Assembly (NCBI GenBank): GCA_022822665.1
Contig: JAJEAR010000070.1
Coordinates: 1-64,000 of the forward strand
DNA length: 64,000 nt
Reading direction: 5' to 3'
From: Alphaproteobacteria bacterium
GTDB lineage: Bacteria > Pseudomonadota > Alphaproteobacteria > Thalassobaculales > Thalassobaculaceae
Shown here in pieces: positions 34,924 through 43,866 of the stretch. The translations under genes and the position numbers were made by a program. Within the stretch, counting starts at the first letter, position 1, and each line of letters starts with the position of its first letter. The notes below the pieces were generated by a model. It worked only from the letters and a program-made list of their open reading frames with translations, did no database searches and was not told where the DNA came from.

Positions 34924-35790
34924 CTTGTCTTTCAGTCGGTCGGTAATCAAGGACAGCATGCGGAACTGCGCGGCGCGGTTCCCGATTTTCTCGACAAGGC
35001 GTTCGCGGGCAAGCCTCCGAAATTCCGAAACCCGATTGTCGGCGACAGCCTCGTGGAGGCCGTTCTTGCGGGCGGCTACCCCGAAGCGTTGACCCGTTCC
35101 AACTGGCGGCGCCGGAGGGACTGGCATCTCGACTGCATCGAGGCGATCGTCCAACGCGATGTCCGCGACATCGCCCGGATCGAGCAATCGGCCTCGATGC
35201 CAGGGCTGCTGCGCGTTCTTGCCGAACATTCGGGTCAGCTCGTCAACCATTCTGCCTTCGGCGCGCCGCTCGGCATGAATCACGTCACGACACGCAAGTA
35301 TGTCGGCGTTCTCGAGACTCTGTTCCTCGTTTGCATTCTTCCTGCCTGGTACACGAACACCCTGAAGCGCGTCACGAAGTCGCCGAAGCTCCATTTCCTC
35401 GATGCCGGGTTGCTTGCCTCCCTGAAGGGCCTCACGCCCGAGCGTCTACGCCTTGACCGGACACCGTTCGGGCCCGTTCTCGAGACCTTCGTTCTCGGCG
35501 AACTGATGAAACTGGCGAGCCGGGCCGAGGATCGTTACACATTCTCGCACTTTCGCGACAAGGAGCGTAACGAAGTCGACATCGTGATCGAGGACGGGTT
35601 CGGACGCATCGTTGGTGTGGAGGTGAAAGCCTCGGCGACCGTTACCAGGCGAGATTTTGCCGGCCTTCGCCGCCTCGCGGCCGCCACCCGCGACAGCTTC
35701 GCCCTGGGCCTCGTCCTTTACGACCACGAGCACGTCGTGCCGTTCGGAGAACGAATGTTTGCCGCGCCACTATCAGCGTTGTGGTCATGA
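34924..35790 (+). pseudogene. Truncated DUF4143-family ATPase (C-terminal remnant)
   Basis: From 35053 a 245-codon frame matches the C-terminal DUF4143 domain of AAA_14-type ATPases (AGGYPEALTR, WHLDCIEAIVQRDVRDIARI, LHFLDAGLLASL, NEVDIVIEDGFGRIVGVEVKAS). The same frame continues upstream to about 34924 with family-like sequence (LRGAVPDFLDKAFAGKPP), then meets a stop. The whole N-terminal AAA domain with its Walker motifs is missing, so this is a decayed or transferred fragment rather than a working gene. These ATPases are common in mobile and accessory DNA. Confidence 0.75.
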
Positions 35791-36118
35791 CGGATGGAGG
35801 GACGGCGGAAGCATGGTCCCGGCGTCCCCGGCAGTCATGGTTCTCTCGTTGACCGGGCTGATGGCTCACAAGAAAGACGTGTCTACGCATCTCCTGACTC
35901 CGACTTCCCGTCTGCGGATGACCGCCACTCACCTCGCCGCAAACCCGTCAGCCGGTACCCCGACAGCAAGCCGGATCCAGGGGGTGAGGAGTTACGTGAA
36001 CATGATGGGAATGTACCCGCCCGCCTCCAAATGGGAGTGCAGCCCGGCTCTGGCCACGTGGCGGTGAATGGGACAGACTGCGCGGCCGGTGATGTCGGAC
36101 GTCGGTGGAGGAAGCACG
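35791..36118. other. Intergenic stretch without gene
   Basis: About 330 bases between the DUF4143 remnant and the FAD monooxygenase. No open frame with a credible start or domain was seen. Promoter sequences for the monooxygenase probably lie at its right end, but no clear -35/-10 pair was identified. Confidence 0.45.
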
Positions 36119-37357
36119 ATGGCGGATCGGCCGATACTGGTCGCGGGCGGTGGCATCGGCGGTCTTGCCGCCGCGCTGGCGCTCGGGCGCAAGGGACATG
36201 AGGTCCGCCTGCTCGAGCAGGCAGACGAGTTCGGAGAGGTCGGGGCCGGGCTGCAACTCGGCCCGAACGTGTTCCGGATGTTCCGGCAGCTGGAACTGAC
36301 CGAAGCGGTCAGCGATCTTGCCTTCTTTCCGCGCGCACTGGTGATGCGCGACGGATTTTCCGGCGACGAGATCATCCGGGTTCCGGTCAACACGCCCGAA
36401 TTCAGCGAACGGTTCACCTATCCCTACGGCGTGATCTTCCGACCGGACCTGCACCGGATCCTGGTCGATGCCTGCCGTGCGGTGCCCGGTATCGAACTCG
36501 AACTCGGTCGCAACGTGATCGCCCACGAGGACAACGGGGATTCGGTCACCGTCACGTGTGCCGACGGCACGCGCCACGAGGGATCGGGACTTCTCGGCGC
36601 CGACGGACTGTGGTCGGGGATCCGCAATTCGGTGGTCGGCGACGGGCCCCCGCGTGTCGTCGGGCACGTCGCCTACCGGGCAGTGCTGCCGATCGAACAG
36701 GTTCCCCCTCACCTGCAGTTCGACACGGTTGTGGCGTGGGTCGGGGCCCGCACCCATCTCGTCCAGTACCGGCTGCATCGCGGGGACATCATGAACCTCG
36801 TGGCGGTGTTTCACAGTGACCGTCACGACGAGGGATGGGACGTGTTCGGGGATCCGGCGGAGCTGCGCGCCTCGTTTTCGGGCCAGTGCGCCGATGTGCA
36901 GGCCCTGCTCGAACGCATCGAGTCCTGGCGCATGTGGGTGCTGTGCGATCGTGAACCGGCGCGGACCTGGAGCCGCGGCAGGGTCGGCCTGCTCGGGGAT
37001 GCCGCGCATCCGACGCTGCAATACCTGGCTCAGGGAGCCTGTATGGCGATCGAGGATGCGGTGTGCCTCGCTGACCGGCTTGAGCGCAGCAGCGGCGATG
37101 TCGCCGCCGCGCTGGAACGCTACCAGTCCGACCGCTATCTGCGGACCGCGCGGGTCCAGCTCACGTCACGGTTCTACGGCGAGGTCTTCCACCTGTCGGG
37201 CGCAGCCGCCGACCTGCGCAACTACCTGCTGGGCGACCGCAGCCTGGACGACACCTACAGGGGCATGGCCTGGCTCTATTCCGGTGTCGATGACACCGGT
37301 GGCCAGATCATGGATCCGAACCAGCCCGGTCCTAGCCGGCATCCAGCTTCGGAATGA
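36119..37357 (+). CDS. FAD-dependent aromatic monooxygenase (3-hydroxybenzoate 6-hydroxylase/NicC-like)
   Basis: A 412-residue class A flavoprotein monooxygenase. VAGGGIGGLAAALALGRKG (8-26) binds FAD ADP, LGADGLWSGIRN (about 160) is the DG motif for NAD(P)H, and GRVGLLGDAAHPTLQYLAQGACMAIED (near 287-313) is the GD motif. Closest known types are 3-hydroxybenzoate 6-hydroxylase and 6-hydroxynicotinate 3-monooxygenase, both of which hydroxylate aromatic acids para or ipso with O2. Start at ATG 36119 (MADRPIL) behind GGAGG. It ends 26 bases inside the convergent MoaD-like gene. The molybdenum hydroxylase and Rieske genes nearby suggest one degradation pathway. Confidence 0.87.
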   Translation: MADRPILVAGGGIGGLAAALALGRKGHEVRLLEQADEFGEVGAGLQLGPNVFRMFRQLELTEAVSDLAFFPRALVMRDGFSGDEIIRVPVNTPEFSERFTYPYGVIFRPDLHRILVDACRAVPGIELELGRNVIAHEDNGDSVTVTCADGTRHEGSGLLGADGLWSGIRNSVVGDGPPRVVGHVAYRAVLPIEQVPPHLQFDTVVAWVGARTHLVQYRLHRGDIMNLVAVFHSDRHDEGWDVFGDPAELRASFSGQCADVQALLERIESWRMWVLCDREPARTWSRGRVGLLGDAAHPTLQYLAQGACMAIEDAVCLADRLERSSGDVAAALERYQSDRYLRTARVQLTSRFYGEVFHLSGAAADLRNYLLGDRSLDDTYRGMAWLYSGVDDTGGQIMDPNQPGPSRHPASE

Positions 37358-37592
37358 AGAACACCTCGCGCGACCCGGTGACATCCTGCAGGTAGGCGTC
37401 ATCGTAGATCATGCCGTCGATCGAGACCGCGGTCTCTTCCTCGAGATGGGCCCGGATTCCAGGGAAGCGTTCCTCAAGCGCACGCAGGACATCCCGGACC
37501 CGGGCCGCCTCGACCTCGAACTCCGTCTCGCCGCCGGTGTACTGGCGCGAGAGACTGTTCGCGAGAACGACCCGGACCGTGGGCTTGATCAC
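37332..37592 (-). CDS. MoaD/ThiS-family small protein
   Basis: An 86-residue beta-grasp protein from a GTG start with GGGAG eight bases ahead. VRVVLANSLSRQYTGGETEFEVEAARVRDVLRALEERFPG is a standard MoaD/ThiS pattern. Known members end in a GlyGly that is thiocarboxylated; this one ends LDAG, with a single terminal Gly, so sulfur carriage may differ or need trimming. It starts 13 bases after the stop of the molybdenum hydroxylase large subunit and is thus likely cotranscribed, perhaps supplying molybdenum-cofactor sulfur or acting on this enzyme. Its 3' end overlaps the convergent monooxygenase gene. Confidence 0.75.
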   Translation of the reverse strand: MIKPTVRVVLANSLSRQYTGGETEFEVEAARVRDVLRALEERFPGIRAHLEEETAVSIDGMIYDDAYLQDVTGSREVFFIPKLDAG

Positions 37593-37605
37593 CGCGCCGG
37601 CTCCC

Positions 37606-39891
37606 TCACTCGGCTGCTTCCGGCAGCCGGGCGGCATCGAGCGCCGCCAGCAACCGGGGCGGCGACATCGGCAGGTTGTGCATCCGCACCCCGGTGGCAT
37701 TCTCGATCGCGTTGGCGATCGCGGCCATCGGAGGACAGATGTTCACCTCGCCGACACCCTTGACACCGTAGCGGTGGTTCGGGTTCGGCTTCTCGACCAT
37801 GACCGGTTCGACCATGGGCACATCGGACGCCACCGGCACGCGGTAGTCGAGGAACCCGGCGTTCTGGAGCCGGCCCTGGTCATCGTAGATGTATTCCTCG
37901 TTGAGCGCCCAGCCGATGCCCTGCACCACGCCGCCCTGGATCTGTCCCTCGACGTAGGAGGGATGGATCGCGCGGCCGACATCCTGGGACGCGGTGTACC
38001 GCAGGACGGTCACCTTGCCGGTTTCCGGGTCGACCTCGACATCGACGACGTGGGTCGCGAGTCCGGGCGACACCCCGCCGGCGTTCACCTGCCCGGCCGC
38101 CCCGATCGGCCCGCCGGTCTGGGCGGCGCGCGCGGTCAGGTCGGCCAGTGGCATCGGGTCGAAATCACCGACATTGGTGCTGGCCGGCTTGGCCATGCCG
38201 TTTTCCCAGATCACGCCGTCGACATCGACGTCCCAGATCAGTGCGGCCCGCTTGCGCAGCTCCTCGATGCAGGCCTCGGCCGCCTTGATCACCGCGGCAC
38301 CGGTTGCAAGTGTCACCCTGCTGCCGCCGGTCACATGGGTGTAGCCGACATTCGCGGTGTCGGTCACGATCGCCCTGACCTGGCTGTAGTCGATGCCGAG
38401 GGTCTCGGCCGCCATCAGTGCCATCGAGGCCCGCGAGCCGCCGATATCGGGGCTCCCGGTGGCCACCACGGCGGTGCCGTCCGCGTTCAGGTGCAGGGTG
38501 GCGCTCGACTCGCCGCCGCCGTTGAACCAGTAGCCGGATGCGACGCCGCGTCCCTGGTTGGGCCCGAGCGGGCGGGCGAGATGCTCGTGTTCGAGCAGCA
38601 CCTCGATGGTCTCCCGGTACCCGAAACTGGGATGACGCGTGCCCATGATGGTCGGGCTACCCTCCACGGCCGCGTTCTTCAGCCGGAAGGCGAGCGGATC
38701 CATGTCGATGCGCTTGGCGAGCACGTCGAGAACGCTTTCCACGCCGAAGGCCGAGATCGGTGAGCCCGGCGCGCGGTAGGCCGCCGCCTTCGGCCGGTTG
38801 CTCACCACGTCGTAGCCGGTCGCCTTCTGGTTCGCGATCGCGTAGGGAGCGAAGGCGCACATGCAGCAGTTCATGACCGGCCCGCCCGGAAAGGCACCGG
38901 CCTGGATGTGGAAGGTTCCCTCCGCGGCGGTGATTGTCCCGTCGCGCGTACAGCCGATCTTGACCGTCATCGAACCGCCCGATGTCGGGCCGGAGGCCTT
39001 GAACACCTCCTCGCGCGTCATGACCGCGCGGACCGCCTTGCCGGCCTTGCGCGACAGCGCCAGGGCCACCGGTTCAAGGTAAACCACGGTCTTGCCGCCG
39101 AACCCGCCACCGATCTCCGCCGGGTAGACGCGCAAGTCGGCGACCTTGAGCCCGAGCAGCCGCGAGGTCAGCGCCCGCACGACGAAGTGGCCCTGGGTCG
39201 AGGTCCAGATCTCTCCCTGCCCGTCCTCATTGTAGCGTGCGGTGCAGGCATGCGGCTCGATGTAGCCCTGGTGGACCGGGGCGGTGTGGAAGTCCATTTC
39301 CACCACCTCGTCCGCGGCGGCAAACCCGGCCTCCATGTCACCGAGTTCGAATGTCACCTTCTTCGAGACGTTCGACGGTGTGGTCGGAGCCGGCTCGATG
39401 CCGCGAGTGATCATGTCCTCGAACAGCAGCGGCGCGTCGGGACCGGCGGCCTCGCGCGCGTCGATGACGTGCGGCAGCACCTCGTAGTCGACCTCGATCA
39501 GGCGGAGCGCGGCGTCGGCGATTTCGGAACTGGTGGCGGCGACCGCGGCGACCGCATGCCCCTCGTAGAGCGCCTTCTCGCGTGCCATCACGTTGCGGGT
39601 GACATGGTAGAAGTTCACCGCTACCCGTTCCGGTCCGACGTAGGCGAAGGTCTGGTCGGGAAAGTCGGCGGAGGTCACCACGGCCTGGACTCCGGGCAGG
39701 GCCTCGGCCCTGGAAACGTCGATCGACCGGATACGCGCATGGGCATGCGGACTGCGCAGCACCTTGCCAACCAGCATGCCGGGAAAGACGTAGTCAGCGC
39801 CGAACTTGGCCCGGCCGGTCACCTTGTCCACGCCGTCGGGACGGATGGGACGGGTGCCGATCCATCTGTAGTGCTTGCCGCTCTGCTCCAT
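37606..39891 (-). CDS. Xanthine dehydrogenase-family molybdopterin-binding subunit
   Basis: A 761-residue large subunit of the xanthine oxidase family. GRAKFGADYVFPGML near 28-42 opens the first domain; GGGFGGKTVVYLEP near 260 and AAYRAPGSPISAFGVES near 380 line the cofactor site; the catalytic Glu is in KGVGEVNICPPMAAI near 716. The active-site loop AYRAPG, instead of AYRCSFR, argues against CO dehydrogenase. Such enzymes hydroxylate heteroaromatics, aldehydes or hydroxybenzoyl-CoA using water. The FAD and 2Fe-2S subunits expected to accompany it are absent from the window, so its electron partners must be elsewhere. A ribosome site AAGGA precedes the ATG. MoaD-like gene follows directly. 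Confidence 0.88.
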   Translation of the reverse strand: MEQSGKHYRWIGTRPIRPDGVDKVTGRAKFGADYVFPGMLVGKVLRSPHAHARIRSIDVSRAEALPGVQAVVTSADFPDQTFAYVGPERVAVNFYHVTRNVMAREKALYEGHAVAAVAATSSEIADAALRLIEVDYEVLPHVIDAREAAGPDAPLLFEDMITRGIEPAPTTPSNVSKKVTFELGDMEAGFAAADEVVEMDFHTAPVHQGYIEPHACTARYNEDGQGEIWTSTQGHFVVRALTSRLLGLKVADLRVYPAEIGGGFGGKTVVYLEPVALALSRKAGKAVRAVMTREEVFKASGPTSGGSMTVKIGCTRDGTITAAEGTFHIQAGAFPGGPVMNCCMCAFAPYAIANQKATGYDVVSNRPKAAAYRAPGSPISAFGVESVLDVLAKRIDMDPLAFRLKNAAVEGSPTIMGTRHPSFGYRETIEVLLEHEHLARPLGPNQGRGVASGYWFNGGGESSATLHLNADGTAVVATGSPDIGGSRASMALMAAETLGIDYSQVRAIVTDTANVGYTHVTGGSRVTLATGAAVIKAAEACIEELRKRAALIWDVDVDGVIWENGMAKPASTNVGDFDPMPLADLTARAAQTGGPIGAAGQVNAGGVSPGLATHVVDVEVDPETGKVTVLRYTASQDVGRAIHPSYVEGQIQGGVVQGIGWALNEEYIYDDQGRLQNAGFLDYRVPVASDVPMVEPVMVEKPNPNHRYGVKGVGEVNICPPMAAIANAIENATGVRMHNLPMSPPRLLAALDAARLPEAAE

Positions 39892-40014
39892 GATCGATCC
39901 TTCTGTCTGGTCGAATTCGGGGGGATGCCGCCTCGTCCGGGCAGAACCGGACTCTGCGCATTACGCCCCTGCTTGGCAAGGACGGATCCGCTCCTCCGGA
40001 TCGGGGACGGCCGC

Positions 40015-40515
40015 TCAGACCTGGTGGATGTCGACAGGCCCGTCGATGATGTCCTCCAGCAGCGTGATCTTCTTGCGCCGGATCATCAGCCGGCCATCGC
40101 GCGGGACCAGCAGGTGGTCGTACCAACCGCCGCGCCACGACGTGCCGCGGCGAGGTTCCAGCGACAGCACCGTCCACTTCGCCGACACCTCGATCCCGTC
40201 ATCGCCGCGTCCGACGATCCGAACGTTGGTAACCGCATGCGAGGTCCAGACCGGTGGCCGGGCGGCGTAGGTGTCCTCCGAGCGCAGCCGGTGCAGGCGG
40301 GCCAGGAGCGCCGCCTTGCCGACAAGGTACATCATGTTGACCGAGAATTCCGGCTCGCTCACCAGCGCTTCCTCGGTGTCCCATGACGGGACCCATACCT
40401 GGCAGTCCTCGGTATACAGTGCTGCCCATTCGTCCCACTGCCGACGGTCCAGCAGGTCGGCCTCGAGGTAGAGCAGGTCCGCGCAACAGGCGGTGTCCGG
40501 TCCGGCAGTGTTCAT
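40015..40515 (-). CDS. Aromatic-ring-hydroxylating dioxygenase beta subunit
   Basis: A 166-residue NTF2-fold small subunit. LYLEADLLDRRQWDEWAALYTEDCQVWVP (residues 15-43) and the C-terminal SLEPRRGTSWRGGWYDHLLVPRDGRLMIRRKKI are typical of the beta subunits of benzoate, toluate and phenylpropionate dioxygenases. It is structural, forming an alpha3-beta3 complex with the Rieske alpha subunit encoded just upstream (11 bases between them). Start at ATG 40515; the longer open frame above it is out of register with the alpha gene. Substrate class is set by the alpha subunit. Confidence 0.88.
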   Translation of the reverse strand: MNTAGPDTACCADLLYLEADLLDRRQWDEWAALYTEDCQVWVPSWDTEEALVSEPEFSVNMMYLVGKAALLARLHRLRSEDTYAARPPVWTSHAVTNVRIVGRGDDGIEVSAKWTVLSLEPRRGTSWRGGWYDHLLVPRDGRLMIRRKKITLLEDIIDGPVDIHQV

Positions 40516-40526
40516 GGCGTGTCCCG

Positions 40527-41831
40527 TCAGGAGCCGAGCCGTTGGGCCCAGTGGCGGTAGAAGCCGTGATAGGCGATCTCGCTGCCCCAGTCCGGGCTGG
40601 AGGTGACCGGGCGAACGCCGAGCGTCTCGAGGTCGCGGTCGGCCCCGGCAACGGTGTCGGCCGCACCCCGGTCCATGTCGTTCCAGCGGGCCAACCGCCC
40701 GTGGGCTCCCCGCTGCACGTCCTCGAGAGCGGCCAGGTCGTCCGGCGTCGCCATGCCGGTCACCATGAAGAAATCCTCGAACTTGCGCAGCCGGGCCGCC
40801 CGGGCGGCCGGACTCTCGCCGCGGGGCGCGACGCAGTACACCCTGACCTCGGTGAGGTCGACGGCATGCGGGATCACCACCCGGATCTGGGTCGATGACT
40901 GGTCCATCAGCAGGACGTTGGGGAACAGGAACAGGTTCCTGCCGCGCCTGAGCATCCAGTCCGTGATCTCCTCGCCATGGGTACTCAGGAGCCAGTCCTC
41001 GCGTTCGGCCAGCGGGGCTGCCTCCGGATTGCCGCGACGCGCCCACAGCATCATGTGCCCGCCGCCGAGGTCGCACAGTCCGCTCGCTACGGTACCGGTG
41101 ATGCGCGCCGCCTCGGTCTGGCGTAGCCCGCCGGTATCCCCGAGGGATTCCCGCATCGCCACCGCGCGGGCGAACACCCGATGCACCGTCGAAACGTGGT
41201 ACCCGTCGACACCGTTCTCCGCCTGCAGCTTCCAGTTGCCCCTTACCATGTAGGACTGGCTGCCGGGGACGACCTCCATGCCATCGGGCGATTGCTCCGC
41301 GATCAGGTCGACGCAGCGTCGCGCCTCGCCGAGGGCCTCGGCGAGCGGCGGCACCTGCGGGGACAGTGAGAGGAACACGAACCCGCGGTAGTTCTCGACC
41401 CGCGGGATCCTGGTGAGCGCAAACCGGCCACGATCGACGCCCTCCGGCCAGCCCCGGTCTTCCTCCTTGATCCTGGTGCACTGCCCGCCGGTATCGAAGC
41501 ACCAGCCGTGGAACCGGCAGGTCACGGTCTTCATGGTGCCGCGGCGCGCACGTGTCAGCAGGGCGCCGCGGTGCGAACAGGCGTCAATGAAGCCGTTGAT
41601 CGCGCCGTCTCCGTCGCGAATCAGGAATACCGGCTGGCGCCCGGCGCGCAACGCGTAATAGTCCCCGTGCCCGGCTATCTGGCTCTCGTGACAGCCGTAT
41701 ATCCAGCCGCCCTCGAAGATGCGCGCGATCTCGGTCTCGAACAGGTCGGGATCGGTGTAGATGTCCCGGCCCACCCGGAAGGTTCCGTTTGTCTCGTCAA
41801 CGAAGCCGTGATGGGCGACAGACTGCTGCAT
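40527..41831 (-). CDS. Aromatic-ring-hydroxylating dioxygenase alpha subunit (Rieske)
   Basis: A 434-residue catalytic subunit. The Rieske cluster ligands are Cys85-His87 (DACSHRGA) and Cys105-His108 (TCRFHGW); the mononuclear iron is bound by His212 and His217 (GVDGYHVSTVH) and a distal Asp. This fits benzoate/anthranilate/biphenyl-type dioxygenases, which add O2 to an aromatic ring. It pairs with the beta subunit 11 bases downstream. No dedicated ferredoxin or reductase gene is visible in the cluster. The promoter should lie between this gene and the divergent LLM oxidoreductase. Exact substrate unknown. Confidence 0.9.
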   Translation of the reverse strand: MQQSVAHHGFVDETNGTFRVGRDIYTDPDLFETEIARIFEGGWIYGCHESQIAGHGDYYALRAGRQPVFLIRDGDGAINGFIDACSHRGALLTRARRGTMKTVTCRFHGWCFDTGGQCTRIKEEDRGWPEGVDRGRFALTRIPRVENYRGFVFLSLSPQVPPLAEALGEARRCVDLIAEQSPDGMEVVPGSQSYMVRGNWKLQAENGVDGYHVSTVHRVFARAVAMRESLGDTGGLRQTEAARITGTVASGLCDLGGGHMMLWARRGNPEAAPLAEREDWLLSTHGEEITDWMLRRGRNLFLFPNVLLMDQSSTQIRVVIPHAVDLTEVRVYCVAPRGESPAARAARLRKFEDFFMVTGMATPDDLAALEDVQRGAHGRLARWNDMDRGAADTVAGADRDLETLGVRPVTSSPDWGSEIAYHGFYRHWAQRLGS

Positions 41832-41985
41832 CGCCTCCCCTCCCCTGATGACCCGGGCTCCAGCCTATCGCGCCCGCGCACTGCATGACAGCGGATCGCA
41901 TGGGCGGTATCGTGTATCGGGACCTGCCGCGGCGGCGAGCTCGTGCGGCGGAGCCCGTACCCGGTACTGTGGAGTGTGCGTGACC

Positions 41986-43017
41986 ATGAAGATCGGCCTG
42001 TTCCTGACGAACCAGCAATTCCGTGCAACCGACATGGTCGCCGCGCTCGACGAGCAGGTCGCCATGGTGCACCACATGCGTGACCACGGATGGGACTCGC
42101 TGATTTCCGGTCAGCATTACCTGAACGAAGGTGACAACCAGCAGCTCCAGATCGTGCCCTTCCTGTCCCGCCTCATTCCCGAGGCCGGCGACATGCAGGT
42201 CGGTCTCGGTATCCTGCTGCTCAACCTGCACAACCCGGTCTACACCGCGGAGACCGTGGCCAGCATGGACGTGCTCTCCGGCGGCCGGCTGATCTTCGGT
42301 GTCGGGCTCGGCTACCGCGACGTCGAGTTCAACGCGTTCGCGGTCCCGCGCGGGAAGCGGGTCGCCCGGTTCGAGGAATACCTCACCCTGATCGAGCGAC
42401 TCTGGACCGAGGACAGTGTCAGCCACTGCAGCGACACCTGCGTCCTCGACAATGTCCGGATGAACATCAGGCCGGTCCAGAAACCGCGACCGCCGATCTG
42501 GCTTGCCGCCAACAACGACCCGGCCATTGCGCGGGCAGCCCGCATGGCCGACTGCTGGTTCGTCAACCCGCATTCGACCATCGAGACCATCACCCGGCAC
42601 ATGGAGGTCTACCGCCAGGCGCTGCGCGATGCCGGCAAGCCCGCTCCCGCCGAACTACCGATCGTCAAGGAGGTCTACTGCGCGAAGGACCGCAGGACGG
42701 CAATGGAGGTGGCCGGTCCCTACCTGTTCGGCAAGTACCAGAACTACGCCAGCTGGGGCCAGGACAAGGTGATGCCGGAGAACGAGTCCTTCGACCAGGA
42801 GTTCGAGGACCTTGTCCAGGGCCGGTTCATCCTGGGGTCTCCGGAGGAATGCTACGAACAGCTCAGGCCCTACTGGGAACAGTTCGGCATGAACCACCTG
42901 GTCATCCGGACCCACTGGCTCGGCATGCCGGGACAGCTGGCGCTCGACAGCATGCAGATGATCTCCGACGAGCTCCTGCCCGAGTTGCGCCGGGTCGAGA
43001 GCCGGCCGGCGGCGTGA
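41986..43017 (+). CDS. LLM-class flavin-dependent oxidoreductase
   Basis: A 343-residue luciferase-like monooxygenase. MKIGLFLTNQQFR starts the TIM barrel, SGQHYLNEGDNQ around residue 44-54 and GGRLIFGVGLGYRDVEFNAF around 100-119 are family landmarks. Uses reduced FMN to oxidise an unknown compound. Start ATG 41986, or the GTG two codons earlier, which is five bases from GGAG and so may be the real one. It is divergent from the Rieske genes and followed ten bases later by the racemase-fold gene, so it likely belongs to the same catabolic pathway. Confidence 0.86.
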   Translation: MKIGLFLTNQQFRATDMVAALDEQVAMVHHMRDHGWDSLISGQHYLNEGDNQQLQIVPFLSRLIPEAGDMQVGLGILLLNLHNPVYTAETVASMDVLSGGRLIFGVGLGYRDVEFNAFAVPRGKRVARFEEYLTLIERLWTEDSVSHCSDTCVLDNVRMNIRPVQKPRPPIWLAANNDPAIARAARMADCWFVNPHSTIETITRHMEVYRQALRDAGKPAPAELPIVKEVYCAKDRRTAMEVAGPYLFGKYQNYASWGQDKVMPENESFDQEFEDLVQGRFILGSPEECYEQLRPYWEQFGMNHLVIRTHWLGMPGQLALDSMQMISDELLPELRRVESRPAA

Positions 43018-43027
43018 GGACCGGGGC

Positions 43028-43771
43028 ATGGTCGACCGAAGGGGCTGGCGGCTGAAGATCGGTGTCGTGGTGCCGTCGACCAACACCATCGTGCAGCCCG
43101 ATTTCGAAGATCTGAGGCCGGACGGCGTGACCAACCACACCGCCCGCATCTCCATTCCAAACATGGCGATCAGGACCGACGACGACTTCGACCGCATGGT
43201 CCGCCTCAGCGCGGCCGAGCAGGATGCCGCCGTCGACCGGGTGATGACGGCGGCTCCGGGCTGCCTGGTGGTGGGCATGTCGTCGCTGCTGGTGTGGGAC
43301 GGTCTGGACGCGGCGCGCGAGCGTCGCCGCATTCTCTCGGAGCGGACCGGATGCCCGGTGACCGGCGGTTCCTTTGCGGTGGCCGGTGCGCTGGAGCGGC
43401 TTGGCCTGCGGCGGATCGCGATCCTCTCTCCCTACATGCCGATCGCGGATCGTCACATCCGCGCCTTCTTCGTTGAACTGGGCTTCGGGGTCGAGAACTT
43501 TATCGGCCTGAAGTGCCCGAGCCCGGTCGCGATTGCCGGAATCGGTGCCGACGCCCTGACCCGGGCGCTGGATGAGATCGACGGCCCCGGCGTCGAGGCC
43601 CTGGTCCAGTTCGGGACCAACCTGCACTTCATGCGCCAGGCCGGCGAGGAGGAACGCCGGCGCGGCAAGCCGGTGCTGGCCATCAATGCGGTCTCGTATT
43701 GGCATGCGCTGCGCGTGAGCGGTCTCGACGACCGCGTCGAGGGATGCGGAGAGGCACTTGCCGGGCTGTAG
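43028..43771 (+). CDS. Asp/Glu racemase-fold protein (maleate isomerase/arylmalonate decarboxylase-like), catalytic Cys absent
   Basis: A 247-residue protein. LKIGVVVPSTNTIVQPDFEDL (residues 9-29) is the characteristic opening of maleate isomerases and arylmalonate decarboxylases. In those enzymes two cysteines, one per lobe, do catalysis. Here the corresponding segments read VVGMSSLLVW (81-90) and VQFGTNLHFM (193-202), with no cysteine. The fold seems intact (GSFAVAGALERLGLRRIAILSPY), so it may be a distinct subfamily with other chemistry. It starts ten bases after the LLM oxidoreductase gene. If maleate or a related diacid arises in the pathway, isomerisation would be expected, but the missing cysteines make that uncertain. 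Confidence 0.75.
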   Translation: MVDRRGWRLKIGVVVPSTNTIVQPDFEDLRPDGVTNHTARISIPNMAIRTDDDFDRMVRLSAAEQDAAVDRVMTAAPGCLVVGMSSLLVWDGLDAARERRRILSERTGCPVTGGSFAVAGALERLGLRRIAILSPYMPIADRHIRAFFVELGFGVENFIGLKCPSPVAIAGIGADALTRALDEIDGPGVEALVQFGTNLHFMRQAGEEERRRGKPVLAINAVSYWHALRVSGLDDRVEGCGEALAGL

Positions 43772-43866
43772 GCCGAACAGGGTGTCCGGTTGCACGCAGC
43801 CGGGAGGGATGGCGCGGCGCAGGGCATGCGCACGGGCCCGGTGCGCCAAATCGGAGGCGCGCTGAA

